From NCBI GenBank assembly GCA_013297675.1, contig JAAFHZ010000029.1:1-40926 (forward strand): 40,926 nucleotides of DNA. The letters run 5' to 3'. Shown here piece by piece: positions 9,059 to 19,713 of this stretch. Position numbers and translations under genes: made by a program. Origin of the DNA: Synechococcales cyanobacterium bin59.metabat.ball.084. GTDB lineage: Bacteria; Cyanobacteriota; Cyanobacteriia; Cyanobacteriales; Chamaesiphonaceae. Each line of letters opens with the position of its first letter. Position 1 is the first letter of the stretch. Below the pieces are notes generated by a model. That model was not told where the DNA came from, ran no database searches, and saw only the letters and a list, made by a program, of their open reading frames with translations.

Positions 9059-10186
9059 ATGGCTGGCTTACTTCCCAACATCGATCCTGATGGACTTTTA
9101 GAATATTCGGTCGTTTACACCGATCGGGCGTTGAACCACATGTCCCAGTCGTTTCAAAAAACGATGCAAGATATTTCTCGGTCTTTAAAGCAGGTCTATA
9201 GCGCTCAGGCGGTGGTGATTGTACCGGGTAGCGGCACGTTTGGCATGGAGGCGGTGGCACGGCAGTTTGCTACGGGCAAGAATTGTTTGGTAATTCGCAA
9301 TGGCTGGTTTAGCTTCCGCTGGACGCAGATCTTTGAAATGGGCAATATTCCAGCTAAGTCCACGGTAGTAATGGCACGGCCAGTCGATGATAGTCCTCAA
9401 CCGGCCTTTGCTCCAGCGAACATCGAGGAAGTAGTGGCAGCAATTAAAGCAGAAAAACCAGATGTGGTGTTTGCGCCCCATGTGGAGACTTCTGCCGGGT
9501 TGATCTTGTCGGATGATTACATTAAAGCGGTGACAGCGGCAGTCCATGAAGTTGGTGGAATTTTTGTGCTGGACTGTGTAGCTTCGGGGACTATTTGGGT
9601 GGATATGGCTGCCTGTGGGGTGGATGTGTTGATCACTGCGCCGCAGAAGGGCTGGAGTGGTTCGCCTTGCTGTGGTTTAGTAATGTTAAGCGATCGGGCG
9701 TTAGAGCGCTTGGAAACAACCACGAGTACTAGTTTTGCCTGTGATTTGAAGAAGTGGTGGCAGATTATGCAGGCTTATGAAAACGGTGGCCATGCTTATC
9801 ATGCGACGCTGCCTACCGATGCCTTGACTGTTTTTAGAGATTTGATCAATGAAACTGGGGCTTTTGGGTTTGAGCAGGCTCATCGGGCACAGCAGGAACT
9901 GGGCGATCGGGTGCGGGCTATTTTGCGCAGCAAGAACGTAAAGAGTGTGGCGGCGACGGGCTTTGAAGCACCGGGGGTGATCGTGAGCTACACCGATAAT
10001 GCGGAGATTCAGTCTGGCAAGAAGTTTATGATGGCTGGGGTGCAGATTGCTGGTGGGGTGCCGTTGCGCTGTGGCGAGCCAGAGCCTTTCCAAACTTTTC
10101 GGATTGGGTTGTTTGGTTTAGATAAGTTGAAGGATGTCGATCGGGCTGTGGCCAACTTAGAAGCTGTTTTGAACCAGATTTTTTAA
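9059..10186 (+). CDS. Class V aminotransferase, alanine-glyoxylate/serine-glyoxylate type
   Basis: A 375-residue PLP enzyme of the alanine-glyoxylate/serine-pyruvate aminotransferase family. Fold type I landmarks are visible: the phosphate-binding G-S-G-T-F-G-M-E near residues 57-64, H141-V-E-T-S-A-G, the PLP-ring aspartate D172 (F-V-L-D-C-V-A-S) and the Schiff-base lysine K197 (T-A-P-Q-K-G-W-S-G-S-P). It probably transfers the amino group from Ala or Ser to glyoxylate, a photorespiratory role in cyanobacteria; exact substrates cannot be told by eye. AGAGG lies 5 bases before the ATG. It is monocistronic, preceded by a divergent phycobiliprotein-like gene and followed by decayed genes. Confidence 0.85.
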   Translation: MAGLLPNIDPDGLLEYSVVYTDRALNHMSQSFQKTMQDISRSLKQVYSAQAVVIVPGSGTFGMEAVARQFATGKNCLVIRNGWFSFRWTQIFEMGNIPAKSTVVMARPVDDSPQPAFAPANIEEVVAAIKAEKPDVVFAPHVETSAGLILSDDYIKAVTAAVHEVGGIFVLDCVASGTIWVDMAACGVDVLITAPQKGWSGSPCCGLVMLSDRALERLETTTSTSFACDLKKWWQIMQAYENGGHAYHATLPTDALTVFRDLINETGAFGFEQAHRAQQELGDRVRAILRSKNVKSVAATGFEAPGVIVSYTDNAEIQSGKKFMMAGVQIAGGVPLRCGEPEPFQTFRIGLFGLDKLKDVDRAVANLEAVLNQIF

Positions 10187-10195
10187 TTCGGATAA

Positions 10196-10333
10196 CCAAA
10201 ATCACCTGACGCGGAAAGAGCCGATCAGTTACAAGAAAAAGCTCTGCGGTTGGCCGCAAAACTGCAAGAGCTGGGAATTGACCCATATCAGGATAACTGG
10301 TTGGTATTAGAAATTTGCCTGTACAGGATTTAA
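10196..10333 (+). pseudogene. Remnant of a Uma2-family endonuclease C-terminus
   Basis: In the frame ending at the TAA of 10331-10333, the last residues read E-R-A-D-Q-L-Q-E-K-A-L-R-L-A-A-K-L-Q-E-L then G-I-D-P-Y. This is the Ala/Glu/Arg-rich tail ending in L-x-x-L-G-I-D-P typical of cyanobacterial Uma2 (DUF820) endonucleases. The catalytic domain is absent: the frame is closed at 10193-10195, directly after the aminotransferase gene. It is a truncated leftover. Confidence 0.5.
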
Positions 10334-10337
10334 TTCG

Positions 10338-10691
10338 ATGAAGATTTTTTTAAGTTCTACGATTCTCGATCTCGAAGACCTGCGAGATGTTTTGGTGAAT
10401 TGGTTAACAGTGGATCGATATCAGATAATTGCATCAGAAAAAGGTACTCTACCTATTGAACCAGGTAAGCGTAGCTATGAGCAATGCCTAGAAGCTGTAT
10501 CTAATTGCGATTGCTTGATTGCATTGATTGATGGACGTTTTGGCGGTGAATATCCTCAAAAGGGATCAAATTAATCAATTACGGAAGCTGAGATAGAAGT
10601 AGCGAAATTTTACAAGCGATCGATTCATGGAAGATTAGAAATACTCGATAGCTTCGCAACCTGCGATCAGCTAAAATTGTCCTATGGTTAA
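10338..10691 (+). pseudogene. DUF4062-domain gene fragment, interrupted
   Basis: The first 78 codons encode a DUF4062 N-terminus: K-I-F-L-S-S-T-I-L-D-L-E-D-L-R-D, then Y-E-Q-C-L-E-A-V-S-N-C-D and L-I-A-L-I-D-G-R-F-G-G-E-Y-P. Such domains are TIR/STIR-like and sit at the N-terminus of larger NTPase or defence-type proteins. A TAA at 10572-10574 interrupts the domain, but the frame continues with S-I-T-E-A-E-I-E-V-A, the expected next stretch, to a stop at 10689-10691. The rest of a normal protein is missing. A nonsense mutation plus deletion is the simplest reading. Confidence 0.65.
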
Positions 10692-10714
10692 ATTTATCAA
10701 CCCACCAAATATTT

Positions 10715-10936
10715 ATGAATGCCTATAAAACTCGTTCGATCGTGACCGAAGATGGCTCAATTATCTTGAACGGACTACCATTTACCATTGGTAAATCAGT
10801 AGAAGTCATTGTACTGGATGATGTAGCAATTACTCAACCAGATGAACGCTGGAAATCTTTGCAAGGCTCTGTTACCCGCTATGATGATCCGTTCGAGCCA
10901 GCTATTCCACTCGAAGATTGGGACGTATTACAATGA
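10715..10936 (+). CDS. Antitoxin of a VapBC-type toxin-antitoxin pair
   Basis: A 73-residue acidic protein directly preceding a PIN-domain toxin and overlapping it by 4 bases (ATGA), the usual antitoxin-toxin arrangement. The N-terminus (T-E-D-G-S-I-I-L-N-G-L-P-F-x-x-G-K-S-V-E-V-I-V) looks like an AbrB/DUF2281-like DNA-binding half. The acidic C-terminus (D-D-P-F-E-P-A-I-P-L-E-D-W-D) would neutralise the toxin. It should autorepress the pair; no operator was identified. It starts 23 bp after the broken DUF4062 frame. Confidence 0.78.
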   Translation: MNAYKTRSIVTEDGSIILNGLPFTIGKSVEVIVLDDVAITQPDERWKSLQGSVTRYDDPFEPAIPLEDWDVLQ

Positions 10937-11322
10937 TTCTGCTGGATACTCACATTTTGATTTGGTGGATTGATGACAATCCAAAACTATCCCAACGTCA
11001 TCGACAAATTATTCAAGAACGACAAGATGATGGGCTAGGTATTAGTATCTATTCATGTTGGGAAATAGCCAAACTGGTAGAATACGGTAAATTAGAGTTA
11101 AATTTCCCGATCGAAGACTGGATAGAAATCGCACTATCTCACCCAAATTTACAAGTGATCGATCTCACTATCCCAATTATTATTAAATCCACACAATTAC
11201 CAGGCTTTCATAAAGACCCAGCAGATCAAATTATTGTTGCAACCTCGATAATTTTAGGAATTCCTTTATTAACAGCAGATGCAAAAATCATTGCCTACAC
11301 TGATGCCGTAACACTTAGTTAG
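10933..11322 (+). CDS. PIN-domain ribonuclease toxin (VapC-like)
   Basis: A 129-residue PIN-domain RNase of the COG3744 type. The acidic metal site is present: D5 in L-L-D-T-H, E44 in the S-x-W-E-I-A motif, and D90 in K-D-P-A-D-Q-I-I-V-A, with D107 in T-A-D near the end. Such toxins cleave tRNA or rRNA when freed from the antitoxin. The ATG at 10933 overlaps the antitoxin stop; an in-frame TTG 15 bases upstream is an unlikely start. The toxin appears intact although its surroundings are decayed. Confidence 0.85.
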   Translation: MILLDTHILIWWIDDNPKLSQRHRQIIQERQDDGLGISIYSCWEIAKLVEYGKLELNFPIEDWIEIALSHPNLQVIDLTIPIIIKSTQLPGFHKDPADQIIVATSIILGIPLLTADAKIIAYTDAVTLS

Positions 11323-11423
11323 ATCGATCTTCTACCCCAAAACATCCAATATTCGCCGAAACTTAAAGCCGCGCGAAACTAGCAGTGCCCCAGTAACGAG
11401 ATAAAACCATGAGTGTTCAACTC

Positions 11424-11465
11424 GCCAAGTTTTGCAAGCGATCAATCACTCTATGGAAAATTGAG
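11424..11465 (+). repeat. Degenerate direct repeat matching 10602-10638
   Basis: The stretch GCCAAGTTTTGCAAGCGATC and what follows matches 10602-10638 (GCGAAATTTTACAAGCGATC...) with one 4-5 base gap. Both copies can be read as A-K-F-x-K-R-S-I. One lies in the DUF4062 remnant and the other about 100 bp after the PIN toxin, so the two flank the toxin-antitoxin pair. The rest of the 399-bp gap 11323-11721 holds only a hairpin at 11521-11563 and A+T-rich sequence leading to recQ. Confidence 0.5.
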
Positions 11466-11520
11466 CGACGGCAAACTATATAAGGATTGATTTATTTTCC
11501 ACGGAAAACTAGACAATAAA

Positions 11521-11563
11521 AAAGAGAACCGACGACTGGCCGTGTTTCGTCTCGGTTCTCTTT
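11521..11563. terminator. Hairpin, probably bidirectional terminator
   Basis: A 12-bp perfect stem, AAAGAGAACCGA paired with TCGGTTCTCTTT. The 19-nt loop can extend the stem after one bulged C. It is preceded by an A run and followed by T-rich sequence, so it can terminate in either direction. It lies about 200 bp after the toxin and 158 bp before recQ. Confidence 0.6.
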
Positions 11564-11721
11564 CTTATTTACTCCTCACACTCCTTCAATATACCGATAT
11601 GCAACTGGAATGTCAAGCATTTAGAGTAAGAATTTTTAAATATTATTAAAATTGGCGTTAAATATAGACTTCAACCAATTCGGCGAGAAATCTGTCGCAA
11701 GGCTCCCTAAAACCTCATAAT

Positions 11722-13962
11722 ATGAACTTGGTAGCTATGTTCTCACTCATGTCCTCATCTCCCCCCACCGAGTTTGCCACCACCGAGCAAGCCCTCAAAC
11801 ATTTTTTTGGCTACGATCGATTTCGCCTCGCTCAAAAAGACATTATCACCGCCGCCATGGCCAACCAAGACGTGTTGGCAATTATGCCCACTGGCGGGGG
11901 GAAATCGATCTGCTTTCAGTTACCCGCTCTGCTGAAAAATGGCATCACGATCGTCGTTTCACCATTAATCTCTCTGATGCAAGATCAGGTAACGGCCTTA
12001 CAAGATAACGGCATTCCTGCCACCTATCTCAATAGCAGCGTCACTGGCATCGAAGTACAAAATCGCACTCAGCGAGTGCTCAGCGGCGAGATCAAGTTGT
12101 TATACGTGGCTCCAGAACGCTTGATGAGCGATCGATTTTTAGAATTCCTCGATCAGATTCAACACTCGATCGGCATTGCCAACTTCGCGATCGACGAAGC
12201 CCACTGCGTTTCAGAATGGGGTCACGATTTTCGGCCAGAGTATCGCCAGCTCAGCACTATTCGTCAGCGCTACCCCCAGGCTCCCTTTTTGGCCTTGACC
12301 GCGACGGCGACCGATCGAGTGCGTCAAGATATTATTCATCAGCTCCAGCTTCAGCAGCCCAGCGTTTATGTTTCTAGCTTTAACCGCCAGAACCTTTACT
12401 ATGAGATTCGTCCTAAGGGCAAAGACTGTTACAAGCAGCTTATTAAAATTGTCAAACAAAGCAAGGGTGCTGGCATTATTTATTGCCTGAGCCGCAAAAA
12501 AGTTGATGAAATCACCTCCCAGCTCCAACGCGACGGCATCGAGGCGCTGTCCTACCATGCGGGCTTAAACAACAATGTGCGAGAAGCAAACCAGCAGCGC
12601 TTTATTCGGGATGACGTGCGGGTAATTGTGGCCACGGTGGCTTTTGGGATGGGGATTAACAAACTAGATGTGCGGTTTGTGGTGCATTATGACTTGCCCC
12701 GCAACTTAGAGGGCTACTACCAAGAATCGGGGCGGGCGGGACGGGACGGTGAGCCTGCGGACTGTATTTTCTTTTTTGGTTATGGCGATATTAAAACAAT
12801 TGAGTTCTTGATTGCTCAAAAAGCTGACCCAGAAACTGGCGATCCGCTATTAGCTGAGCAGCAGGTGGCCAAGCAACAGCTCCGCCAGGTGATTGACTAT
12901 GCCGAGGGCACCGAATGTCGGCGACGGATTCAGTTGCGCTATTTTGGCGAAGATTTTCCGGGGAACTGTGGCAACTGTGATAATTGTTTAAGGCCAAAAA
13001 ACGAGGCCGATTGGTCGATCGAAGCCCAGAAGTTTCTATCTTGCGTGCATCGCTGCGATCAAAGGTTTGGTACCAAGTACATTATTGATGTGCTGCGGGG
13101 ATCTAAAGATAAAAGAATTCTCGGAAATCGCCATGATCAACTGTCTACCTACGGCATCGGTAAAGACCATACCGCCGAAGAATGGAAAATTTTATCGCGG
13201 GCTTTGCTTCATCAGGGTTTGTTGAGTGAAACCACCGATGGTTATTCGGTTTTACAGTTAAATGCCCTGAGTAAAGAGGTGTTGCTGAAACAGCGAACCG
13301 TAATGGTGGCTTTGCCCAATACGCCCCAGATATTGGATGAAAAATCGGCGATCTCGCGCAGTCAGGCCGAGGAATTATTCGATCGCCTGCGTTCTTTACG
13401 GAAAAGAGTGGCAGATCAGCAGTCGGTGGCTCCTTACATTGTGTTTGCCGATTCCAGTTTGAAACTAATGTCTCAACAGCGTCCTCAAAACTTATCGGAG
13501 TTCGCCGAGATCTCGGGAGTTGGTAGCCGCAAGCTAGCACAGTATGGTCAGCAGTTTGTCACCGAAATTCGGGCTTTTTGTCAGGAGCACGGTTTGGCGC
13601 TGGAACCAGAAGAGCCAGCTTCTGTGCCAGCAGTACAAACCAGGGAGAGAGACACCGCGACTCCTACCCACCTGCAAACCTGTCACTTGTTTCAACAGGG
13701 TCTGAGTCCTACCCAGATTGCCGAGAAGCGACAGATGGCACAGAGTACTGTGATGCAGCATTTGGAGGTGCTGATTGAAGCAAGGCAAATTACTGATATC
13801 GATCGGCTAGTGCCCACCGAAACTCAGGCGGTAATTAAACAGGCGATCGAAGAGATGGGTGATATGTCACTAAAAACTATTCGTGAATATCTCAAAGAAG
13901 CTTTCACCTATGAGGAAATTAAGGTCGTGCGGGCGGCTTGGCGGGCGAAGCAGTATGAATGA
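11722..13962 (+). CDS. recQ: ATP-dependent DNA helicase RecQ
   Basis: A 746-residue RecQ helicase that unwinds DNA 3' to 5' in recombination and fork repair. Walker A is M-P-T-G-G-G-K-S (K61) and Walker B D-E-A-H (158-161), followed by C-V-S-E-W-G-H-D-F-R-P-E-Y. Motif VI is near Q-E-S-G-R-A-G-R-D-G. Four zinc cysteines follow (G-T-E-C, then G-N-C-G-N-C-D-N-C), then an RQC winged helix, an HRDC domain around residues 540-620, and a C-terminal helix-turn-helix extension. Three Met codons (11722, 11737, 11749) precede the conserved part, so the start is uncertain by up to nine codons. Its stop overlaps lipB by 8 bases. Confidence 0.96.
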   Translation: MNLVAMFSLMSSSPPTEFATTEQALKHFFGYDRFRLAQKDIITAAMANQDVLAIMPTGGGKSICFQLPALLKNGITIVVSPLISLMQDQVTALQDNGIPATYLNSSVTGIEVQNRTQRVLSGEIKLLYVAPERLMSDRFLEFLDQIQHSIGIANFAIDEAHCVSEWGHDFRPEYRQLSTIRQRYPQAPFLALTATATDRVRQDIIHQLQLQQPSVYVSSFNRQNLYYEIRPKGKDCYKQLIKIVKQSKGAGIIYCLSRKKVDEITSQLQRDGIEALSYHAGLNNNVREANQQRFIRDDVRVIVATVAFGMGINKLDVRFVVHYDLPRNLEGYYQESGRAGRDGEPADCIFFFGYGDIKTIEFLIAQKADPETGDPLLAEQQVAKQQLRQVIDYAEGTECRRRIQLRYFGEDFPGNCGNCDNCLRPKNEADWSIEAQKFLSCVHRCDQRFGTKYIIDVLRGSKDKRILGNRHDQLSTYGIGKDHTAEEWKILSRALLHQGLLSETTDGYSVLQLNALSKEVLLKQRTVMVALPNTPQILDEKSAISRSQAEELFDRLRSLRKRVADQQSVAPYIVFADSSLKLMSQQRPQNLSEFAEISGVGSRKLAQYGQQFVTEIRAFCQEHGLALEPEEPASVPAVQTRERDTATPTHLQTCHLFQQGLSPTQIAEKRQMAQSTVMQHLEVLIEARQITDIDRLVPTETQAVIKQAIEEMGDMSLKTIREYLKEAFTYEEIKVVRAAWRAKQYE

Positions 13963-14575
13963 AATCCAGGTTTATCGCTTAGGTTTAACTCCCTATCAGA
14001 CAGCTTGGGATTTGCAGAAACAATGGCAGCAAAAACTAATTGCTGATCCGAGTCATCCAGATGTGTTGATGGTCTTAGAGCATCCGCCAGTTTATACATT
14101 AGGTACTGGGTCTAGTCTAGAATTCGTCAAGTTCAGCGCTGATGCTGGTTATGAGCTGCATCGTAGTGAGAGAGGCGGAGAAGTAACCTATCATAATCCA
14201 GGCCAATTAGTAATTTATCCCATCCTCAATCTGCGTCGTCATCAGATGGATTTGCATTGGTATCTGCGCCAGCTAGAAGAGGTCGTAATTAGCTTGCTGG
14301 CAACATATGGACTACAGGCTGAAAGAATTCCTGGTTTGACTGGGGTATGGTTACAAGAAAAGAAAGTGGCAGCGATCGGCATCAAGGTAAGTCGGTGGGT
14401 CACAATGCACGGATTGGCTATCAATGTAAACAACGATCTCAGCGGCTTTGAGCAGATTGTTCCCTGTGGCATTCAGGATCGATCGGTGGGCAATCTATTA
14501 GAATTTTTGCCCACGGTGAGAGTAGAGGATGTGCAAGCGAGATCGATCGAAATTTTCCGCCAAGTATTCAATTGA
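13955..14575 (+). CDS. lipB: Octanoyltransferase (lipoate biosynthesis)
   Basis: LipB moves the octanoyl group from acyl-carrier protein to the lipoyl domains of E2 subunits and GcvH. The 206-residue frame has the R-G-G-E-V-T-Y-H-N-P-G-Q motif at 73-84, catalytic K144 in A-A-I-G-I-K, and catalytic C171 in V-P-C-G-I. The ATG at 13955 overlaps the recQ stop and gives the normal family N-terminus; the open frame extending 24 codons upstream lies inside recQ and is not used. Translational coupling with recQ is likely. Confidence 0.95.
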   Translation: MNEIQVYRLGLTPYQTAWDLQKQWQQKLIADPSHPDVLMVLEHPPVYTLGTGSSLEFVKFSADAGYELHRSERGGEVTYHNPGQLVIYPILNLRRHQMDLHWYLRQLEEVVISLLATYGLQAERIPGLTGVWLQEKKVAAIGIKVSRWVTMHGLAINVNNDLSGFEQIVPCGIQDRSVGNLLEFLPTVRVEDVQARSIEIFRQVFN

Positions 14576-14607
14576 CCCAAGAAAATCACCACCAAAATCA
14601 ATAGCAA

Positions 14608-14669
14608 TGCAGGGGCAGGTTTATCCGTAAACAAAACAAAAAACAACCAAATAAAAACCTGCCCCTACA
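14608..14669. repeat. Short dispersed inverted repeat (cyanobacterial palindromic element)
   Basis: TGCAGGGGCAGGTTT (14608-14622) pairs with AAACCTGCCCCTACA (14655-14669), 14 of 15 positions, around an A-rich 32-nt centre. Elements with T-G-T-A-G-G-G-G-C ends of this kind are scattered through many cyanobacterial genomes. Here it fills the gap between convergent lipB and the lipoprotein gene and could also end both transcripts. Confidence 0.6.
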
Positions 14670-14707
14670 GAATTCATTGTTTTCCATATCCCCAATAAAT
14701 TCATCAT

Positions 14708-15592
14708 TTACCGCTTTTTAAACTGGATACTATCTTCACCCAGAGTAATATCGTAACCTTTATAAACATCGTGACCTAATAATCCATAATTCAGATTATT
14801 GTCGCCCACTGCTACTGATAAATCGGTAACTTTACCTTGCCCAAACTCAACAGAATCGAGTTTAACCGTATCGAATTCAGCGTTGCCATTGGCAGTTTTG
14901 GCTTTGGTTTTGCCGCTAGAAACTAGTTTTAGTCTTTCGGCTACGCCTTTAGTGAGCAACGTTTTGCTAGCACCGGTATCTAACATCATAGGGACGCGAT
15001 CGGTGCCATTAATCACGACTTCGACAATCGGGACATTGTTATTTTTAGAAATAATTGGTAGTGAAAAAGTGCTGCTTTGGGCAATATCAGTAATCACAAC
15101 TGGTGCGTCAGTGGCTTGATCAGCTTTACTGATTTTTTTGGCTGGATCTGATTTTTTTAGATCAGAGATTGGTTGGTCAGCTTTAGGTGCTTTAAAATTT
15201 GTCGCTTTTTGGCGGGCATTGGATAAATTCTGCTGGAACTGAGGCAGAATCTTCATTGCTAATGGATAGTTAATGCTGTTTTTGGGAACGGCCCTGAGCT
15301 TGCCGATCGATTCTTGCCACCGATCGGCTACCAAAGACCAATCTTCTTTAGCCAAGGCGGTTTCACTGACTGCTCGGGCTGCTGCTGCGATATTGAGAGC
15401 CTCTTGGTATCGATCGTTGGCAATACTGGCATTGAGCGCCGCAGTATCAGCGGGGGCGGCAGATGCACTAGCAACGGGAGTAGGAGAGGCGGGAATAGGA
15501 GAGACGCTCACTTCTGGGGTGGGTGCTGTTGTTCCACAAGCGCTCAACAGCATCATGGCTGTGATGATTATTCCAATTCTGTTTGTTTGCAT
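14708..15592 (-). CDS. Lipoprotein with C-terminal retropepsin-like aspartic protease domain
   Basis: A 294-residue predicted lipoprotein. The N-terminal hydrophobic segment ends in the lipobox L-L-S-A-C (C19), followed by a Pro/Ser/Ala-rich linker to about residue 45. A helical region (50-130) resembles a TPR-like segment often seen before this protease in cyanobacteria. The clan AA aspartic protease domain spans about 180-294, with active-site D205-T-G-A-S and the second motif Y-G-L-L-G-H-D-V near the end. It should sit at the outer face of the plasma membrane or in the lumen. An in-frame GTG 9 bases upstream is an alternative start. Substrate unknown. Confidence 0.8.
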   Translation of the reverse strand: MQTNRIGIIITAMMLLSACGTTAPTPEVSVSPIPASPTPVASASAAPADTAALNASIANDRYQEALNIAAAARAVSETALAKEDWSLVADRWQESIGKLRAVPKNSINYPLAMKILPQFQQNLSNARQKATNFKAPKADQPISDLKKSDPAKKISKADQATDAPVVITDIAQSSTFSLPIISKNNNVPIVEVVINGTDRVPMMLDTGASKTLLTKGVAERLKLVSSGKTKAKTANGNAEFDTVKLDSVEFGQGKVTDLSVAVGDNNLNYGLLGHDVYKGYDITLGEDSIQFKKR

Positions 15593-15684
15593 CCCTTTCA
15601 CTGTAGATTCCCCAGGTTATTTTAATCTCAAGTAATTCCTCATCCTTATTCCACGATACCCAGAGTGCATCCGGATATTCACAC

Positions 15685-15713
15685 AAAAAAAGACGGCCAC
15701 CATGACCGTCTTT
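15685..15713 (-). terminator. Terminator of groEL
   Basis: On the minus strand AAAGACGG pairs with CCGTCTTT around a 9-nt loop, and the stem is followed by a run of seven T. It lies 43 bp after the groEL stop and is a standard intrinsic terminator. Confidence 0.9.
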
Positions 15714-15755
15714 ATAAATTGTCTTTTGAAGAAAAAGAATTTATGGGAGCGAGGA

Positions 15756-17435
<1,680 letters not shown>

Positions 17436-17443
17436 TCAAGAAT

Positions 17444-17470
17444 TTAGCACTCTAGGGGCAGGAGTGCTAA
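17444..17470. promoter_or_regulatory. CIRCE operator (HrcA binding site) of groEL
   Basis: TTAGCACTC-N9-GAGTGCTAA, an exact match to the CIRCE consensus in both arms and spacing. It lies 33 bp upstream of the groEL ATG in the leader or promoter. HrcA repression through CIRCE is established for cyanobacterial groEL genes. Confidence 0.97.
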
Positions 17471-17584
17471 ACAGATTTGCCCTCAATTTGGTGCGGTTTC
17501 CCGAACTGTGGGGCTTAGCTGCACGGTTCAGCAAAAATCCATTAGGTAAGCCGATAAAAAATAAGTCTCACCCTCAGGTGGGTT

Positions 17585-18514
17585 TTAGCCTAACTTACAA
17601 TAAGCCTCGCCTCCATGCTCAATCCAGCCCCGAATCAGGCCAGAGGTGGACTGGGCGGAGGCGCAGCGTCCCATAGCATCAATCACAATTACTCCACCAT
17701 CACCGTTGACTTTACGAACGAGATAATCGATGCCAGCTTGGGCGGCGGCGGCTGCATCGAGGTCTTTGAACTGGATCAAATCCGAGATGGTTTTGGCTAG
17801 TACTGTGCGTAAAAACTGTTCACCGTAGCCTGTGGCTGATACTGCACAGGTTTCGTTGTCGGCGAAGACTCCCGCTCCGACGATCGGGGTATCACCTACC
17901 CTACCCCAGCGTTTATTTACCAATCCCCCGGTAGAAGTTGCCGCTGCTAAGTTTCCCTGTAAATCTCGGGCTACTGCTCCGACGGTGCCTAGCTTTTGGG
18001 ATGGCTTAACTCGCTCATGATCGAGAGTCATGCCGCCAGATACCTGCACTGCGGCGAGCTGTTGAATGCGGGCAGCAGTAATAAAATAGCTGGCTGGATA
18101 GATTTCTATTTCACAGAATTTGGCAAACTCTAAGGCTCCATCACCCATTAAAAGGACATGTTCACCATGTTCTAAAACGCGACGGGCTAGGGCGATCGGG
18201 TTTTTAATTTGTTTGATCCCAGCCACTGCCCCCGCTTTTAGATCACGACCATTCATGACCGCTGCATCCATCTCTACTTGGCCATCAGCGTTGAGGACTG
18301 AGCCACAGCCAGCGTTGTAAAGTCGATCGTCTTCTAATAAACTCACACAATATTCGACTACATCTAAGGCTCGATCGCCCTGAGCTAGTCGCTGACGACC
18401 CTGTTCTAAAATCGCGGTGATGCTTTGGTGAAACGTTGATTCACTGGCTTCATGCTTCAGATCTTCTAGGGCGCCAGCACCGCCATGAATCATGAGGGAA
18501 TAGGAGTTGGACAT
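17585..18514 (-). CDS. Isoaspartyl peptidase / L-asparaginase (type III)
   Basis: A 309-residue Ntn-hydrolase (plant-type asparaginase, EcAIII/IaaA family) that hydrolyses isoaspartyl dipeptides and Asn. The precursor self-cleaves before the nucleophile T177 in [12 protein letters not shown] (194-197) and G-D-T-P-I-V-G-A-G line the substrate and oxyanion site, and the N-terminal H-G-G-A-G is present. In cyanobacteria such enzymes also degrade beta-Asp-Arg from cyanophycin; the argC gene just upstream (34-bp gap, same strand) makes a nitrogen/arginine link plausible but unproven. It ends 174 bp upstream of groEL. Confidence 0.92.
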   Translation of the reverse strand: MSNSYSLMIHGGAGALEDLKHEASESTFHQSITAILEQGRQRLAQGDRALDVVEYCVSLLEDDRLYNAGCGSVLNADGQVEMDAAVMNGRDLKAGAVAGIKQIKNPIALARRVLEHGEHVLLMGDGALEFAKFCEIEIYPASYFITAARIQQLAAVQVSGGMTLDHERVKPSQKLGTVGAVARDLQGNLAAATSTGGLVNKRWGRVGDTPIVGAGVFADNETCAVSATGYGEQFLRTVLAKTISDLIQFKDLDAAAAAQAGIDYLVRKVNGDGGVIVIDAMGRCASAQSTSGLIRGWIEHGGEAYCKLG

Positions 18515-18548
18515 GGGGTTTCAGAGAATAAAGACACATGGGAAGACG

Positions 18549-19601
18549 TTAAGGATAGAAAGCTAGGGCTGGCAAGCCCAAAGTCTCCTCCCAGCCCATC
18601 ATCAAATTCAAACACTGCACTGCTTGCCCCGCTTGACCCTTGAGCAAATTATCGATCGCCGACATCACAATCACCCGACCAGTACGGGAATCTACCTCGA
18701 TCGAGATATAGCAAGCATTGGTGCCCAAAGCCCATTTAGTTTGGGGATAAGTACCGCTAGGTAACACCCGCACCCAAGGTGCAGCTCGGTAGGCCGATTG
18801 ATAAATGGTCATCAAGTCTTCTGCCACCAGCCTAGGATCACGCAAATTGGCATAGACCGTAGCCAAAATTCCCCGCACCATCGGCATCAAATGGGGCGTA
18901 AACTGCACCATAATGTCATGGCCAGCTACCTCCCCACAAATCCGCTCAATCTCGGGAGTATGGCGATGACCAGCCACGCTGTAGGCCGAGATCGAGTTAT
19001 CGGCTTCGGCTAACAACAAGTGAGTCTTGGCCTCCCTACCACCTCCAGAAGTACCAGACTTGGCATCAATCACAATGGTATTTTCTTGAATCAGGCCATT
19101 TTTCAGCAATGGGTAAATTGCCAACAAGCTAGCGGTAGGATAACAGCCGGGGCAACCAATCAACTGGGCATCTTTTAACTGGGTGCGATTAATTTCTGGT
19201 AGGCCGTATACTGCGCTCATGGCAATTTCTTTGTCTTGACGGGGTATCTTGTACCAATGGCTATAGATGTCAAGATTGTCAAAACGGTAGTCCGCCGAGA
19301 GATCTAAAACTTTGCAACCTAAAGCTAGTAGCTTGGGAGCTAGGTTACAAGCAATGCCATTTGGCAAAGACAAAAACACCACCTGACATCGACTGGCGAT
19401 GACGGCGGGTTCGATCGGTTCGATTTGTAAATTACAGATGTGCTTGAGATGAGGGTAAATATCCCCAATCATCTTGCCCGCGCTGCTATTTCCACCTAAA
19501 TAGGTGACTTCCACCGCAGGATGATCTTGCAGTAGCCGGATTAACTGCACGCCGCCGTATCCTGAAGCCCCAATAATGCCGATCGAAATGCGCTCACCCA
19601 T
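18549..19601 (-). CDS. argC: N-acetyl-gamma-glutamyl-phosphate reductase
   Basis: ArgC reduces N-acetylglutamyl phosphate to the semialdehyde with NADPH, the third step of arginine synthesis. The 350-residue protein has the N-terminal Rossmann G-A-S-G-Y-G-G (11-17), catalytic C153 in G-C-P-G-C-Y-P-T, and the G-H-R-H-T-P-E-I motif with the active-site histidine. It is first in a likely two-gene unit with the isoaspartyl peptidase. It is divergent from the next gene across 112 bp. Confidence 0.96.
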   Translation of the reverse strand: MGERISIGIIGASGYGGVQLIRLLQDHPAVEVTYLGGNSSAGKMIGDIYPHLKHICNLQIEPIEPAVIASRCQVVFLSLPNGIACNLAPKLLALGCKVLDLSADYRFDNLDIYSHWYKIPRQDKEIAMSAVYGLPEINRTQLKDAQLIGCPGCYPTASLLAIYPLLKNGLIQENTIVIDAKSGTSGGGREAKTHLLLAEADNSISAYSVAGHRHTPEIERICGEVAGHDIMVQFTPHLMPMVRGILATVYANLRDPRLVAEDLMTIYQSAYRAAPWVRVLPSGTYPQTKWALGTNACYISIEVDSRTGRVIVMSAIDNLLKGQAGQAVQCLNLMMGWEETLGLPALAFYP

Positions 19602-19713
19602 AGTTTTACGCGGCTTAGTAGCCGGGAAATGATGCAGATTGCTATTTATAGCACGGTGAGAGCAATTTATATAGATTAGAATCCTTATTTAAAAGCATCC
19701 ACCGCTACCTGTC

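Noticed and set aside
9701-10093. Minus-strand frames opposite the aminotransferase
   Set aside because: The aminotransferase has a full set of catalytic motifs; the opposite frames are rich in His/Arg/Cys and look non-biological.
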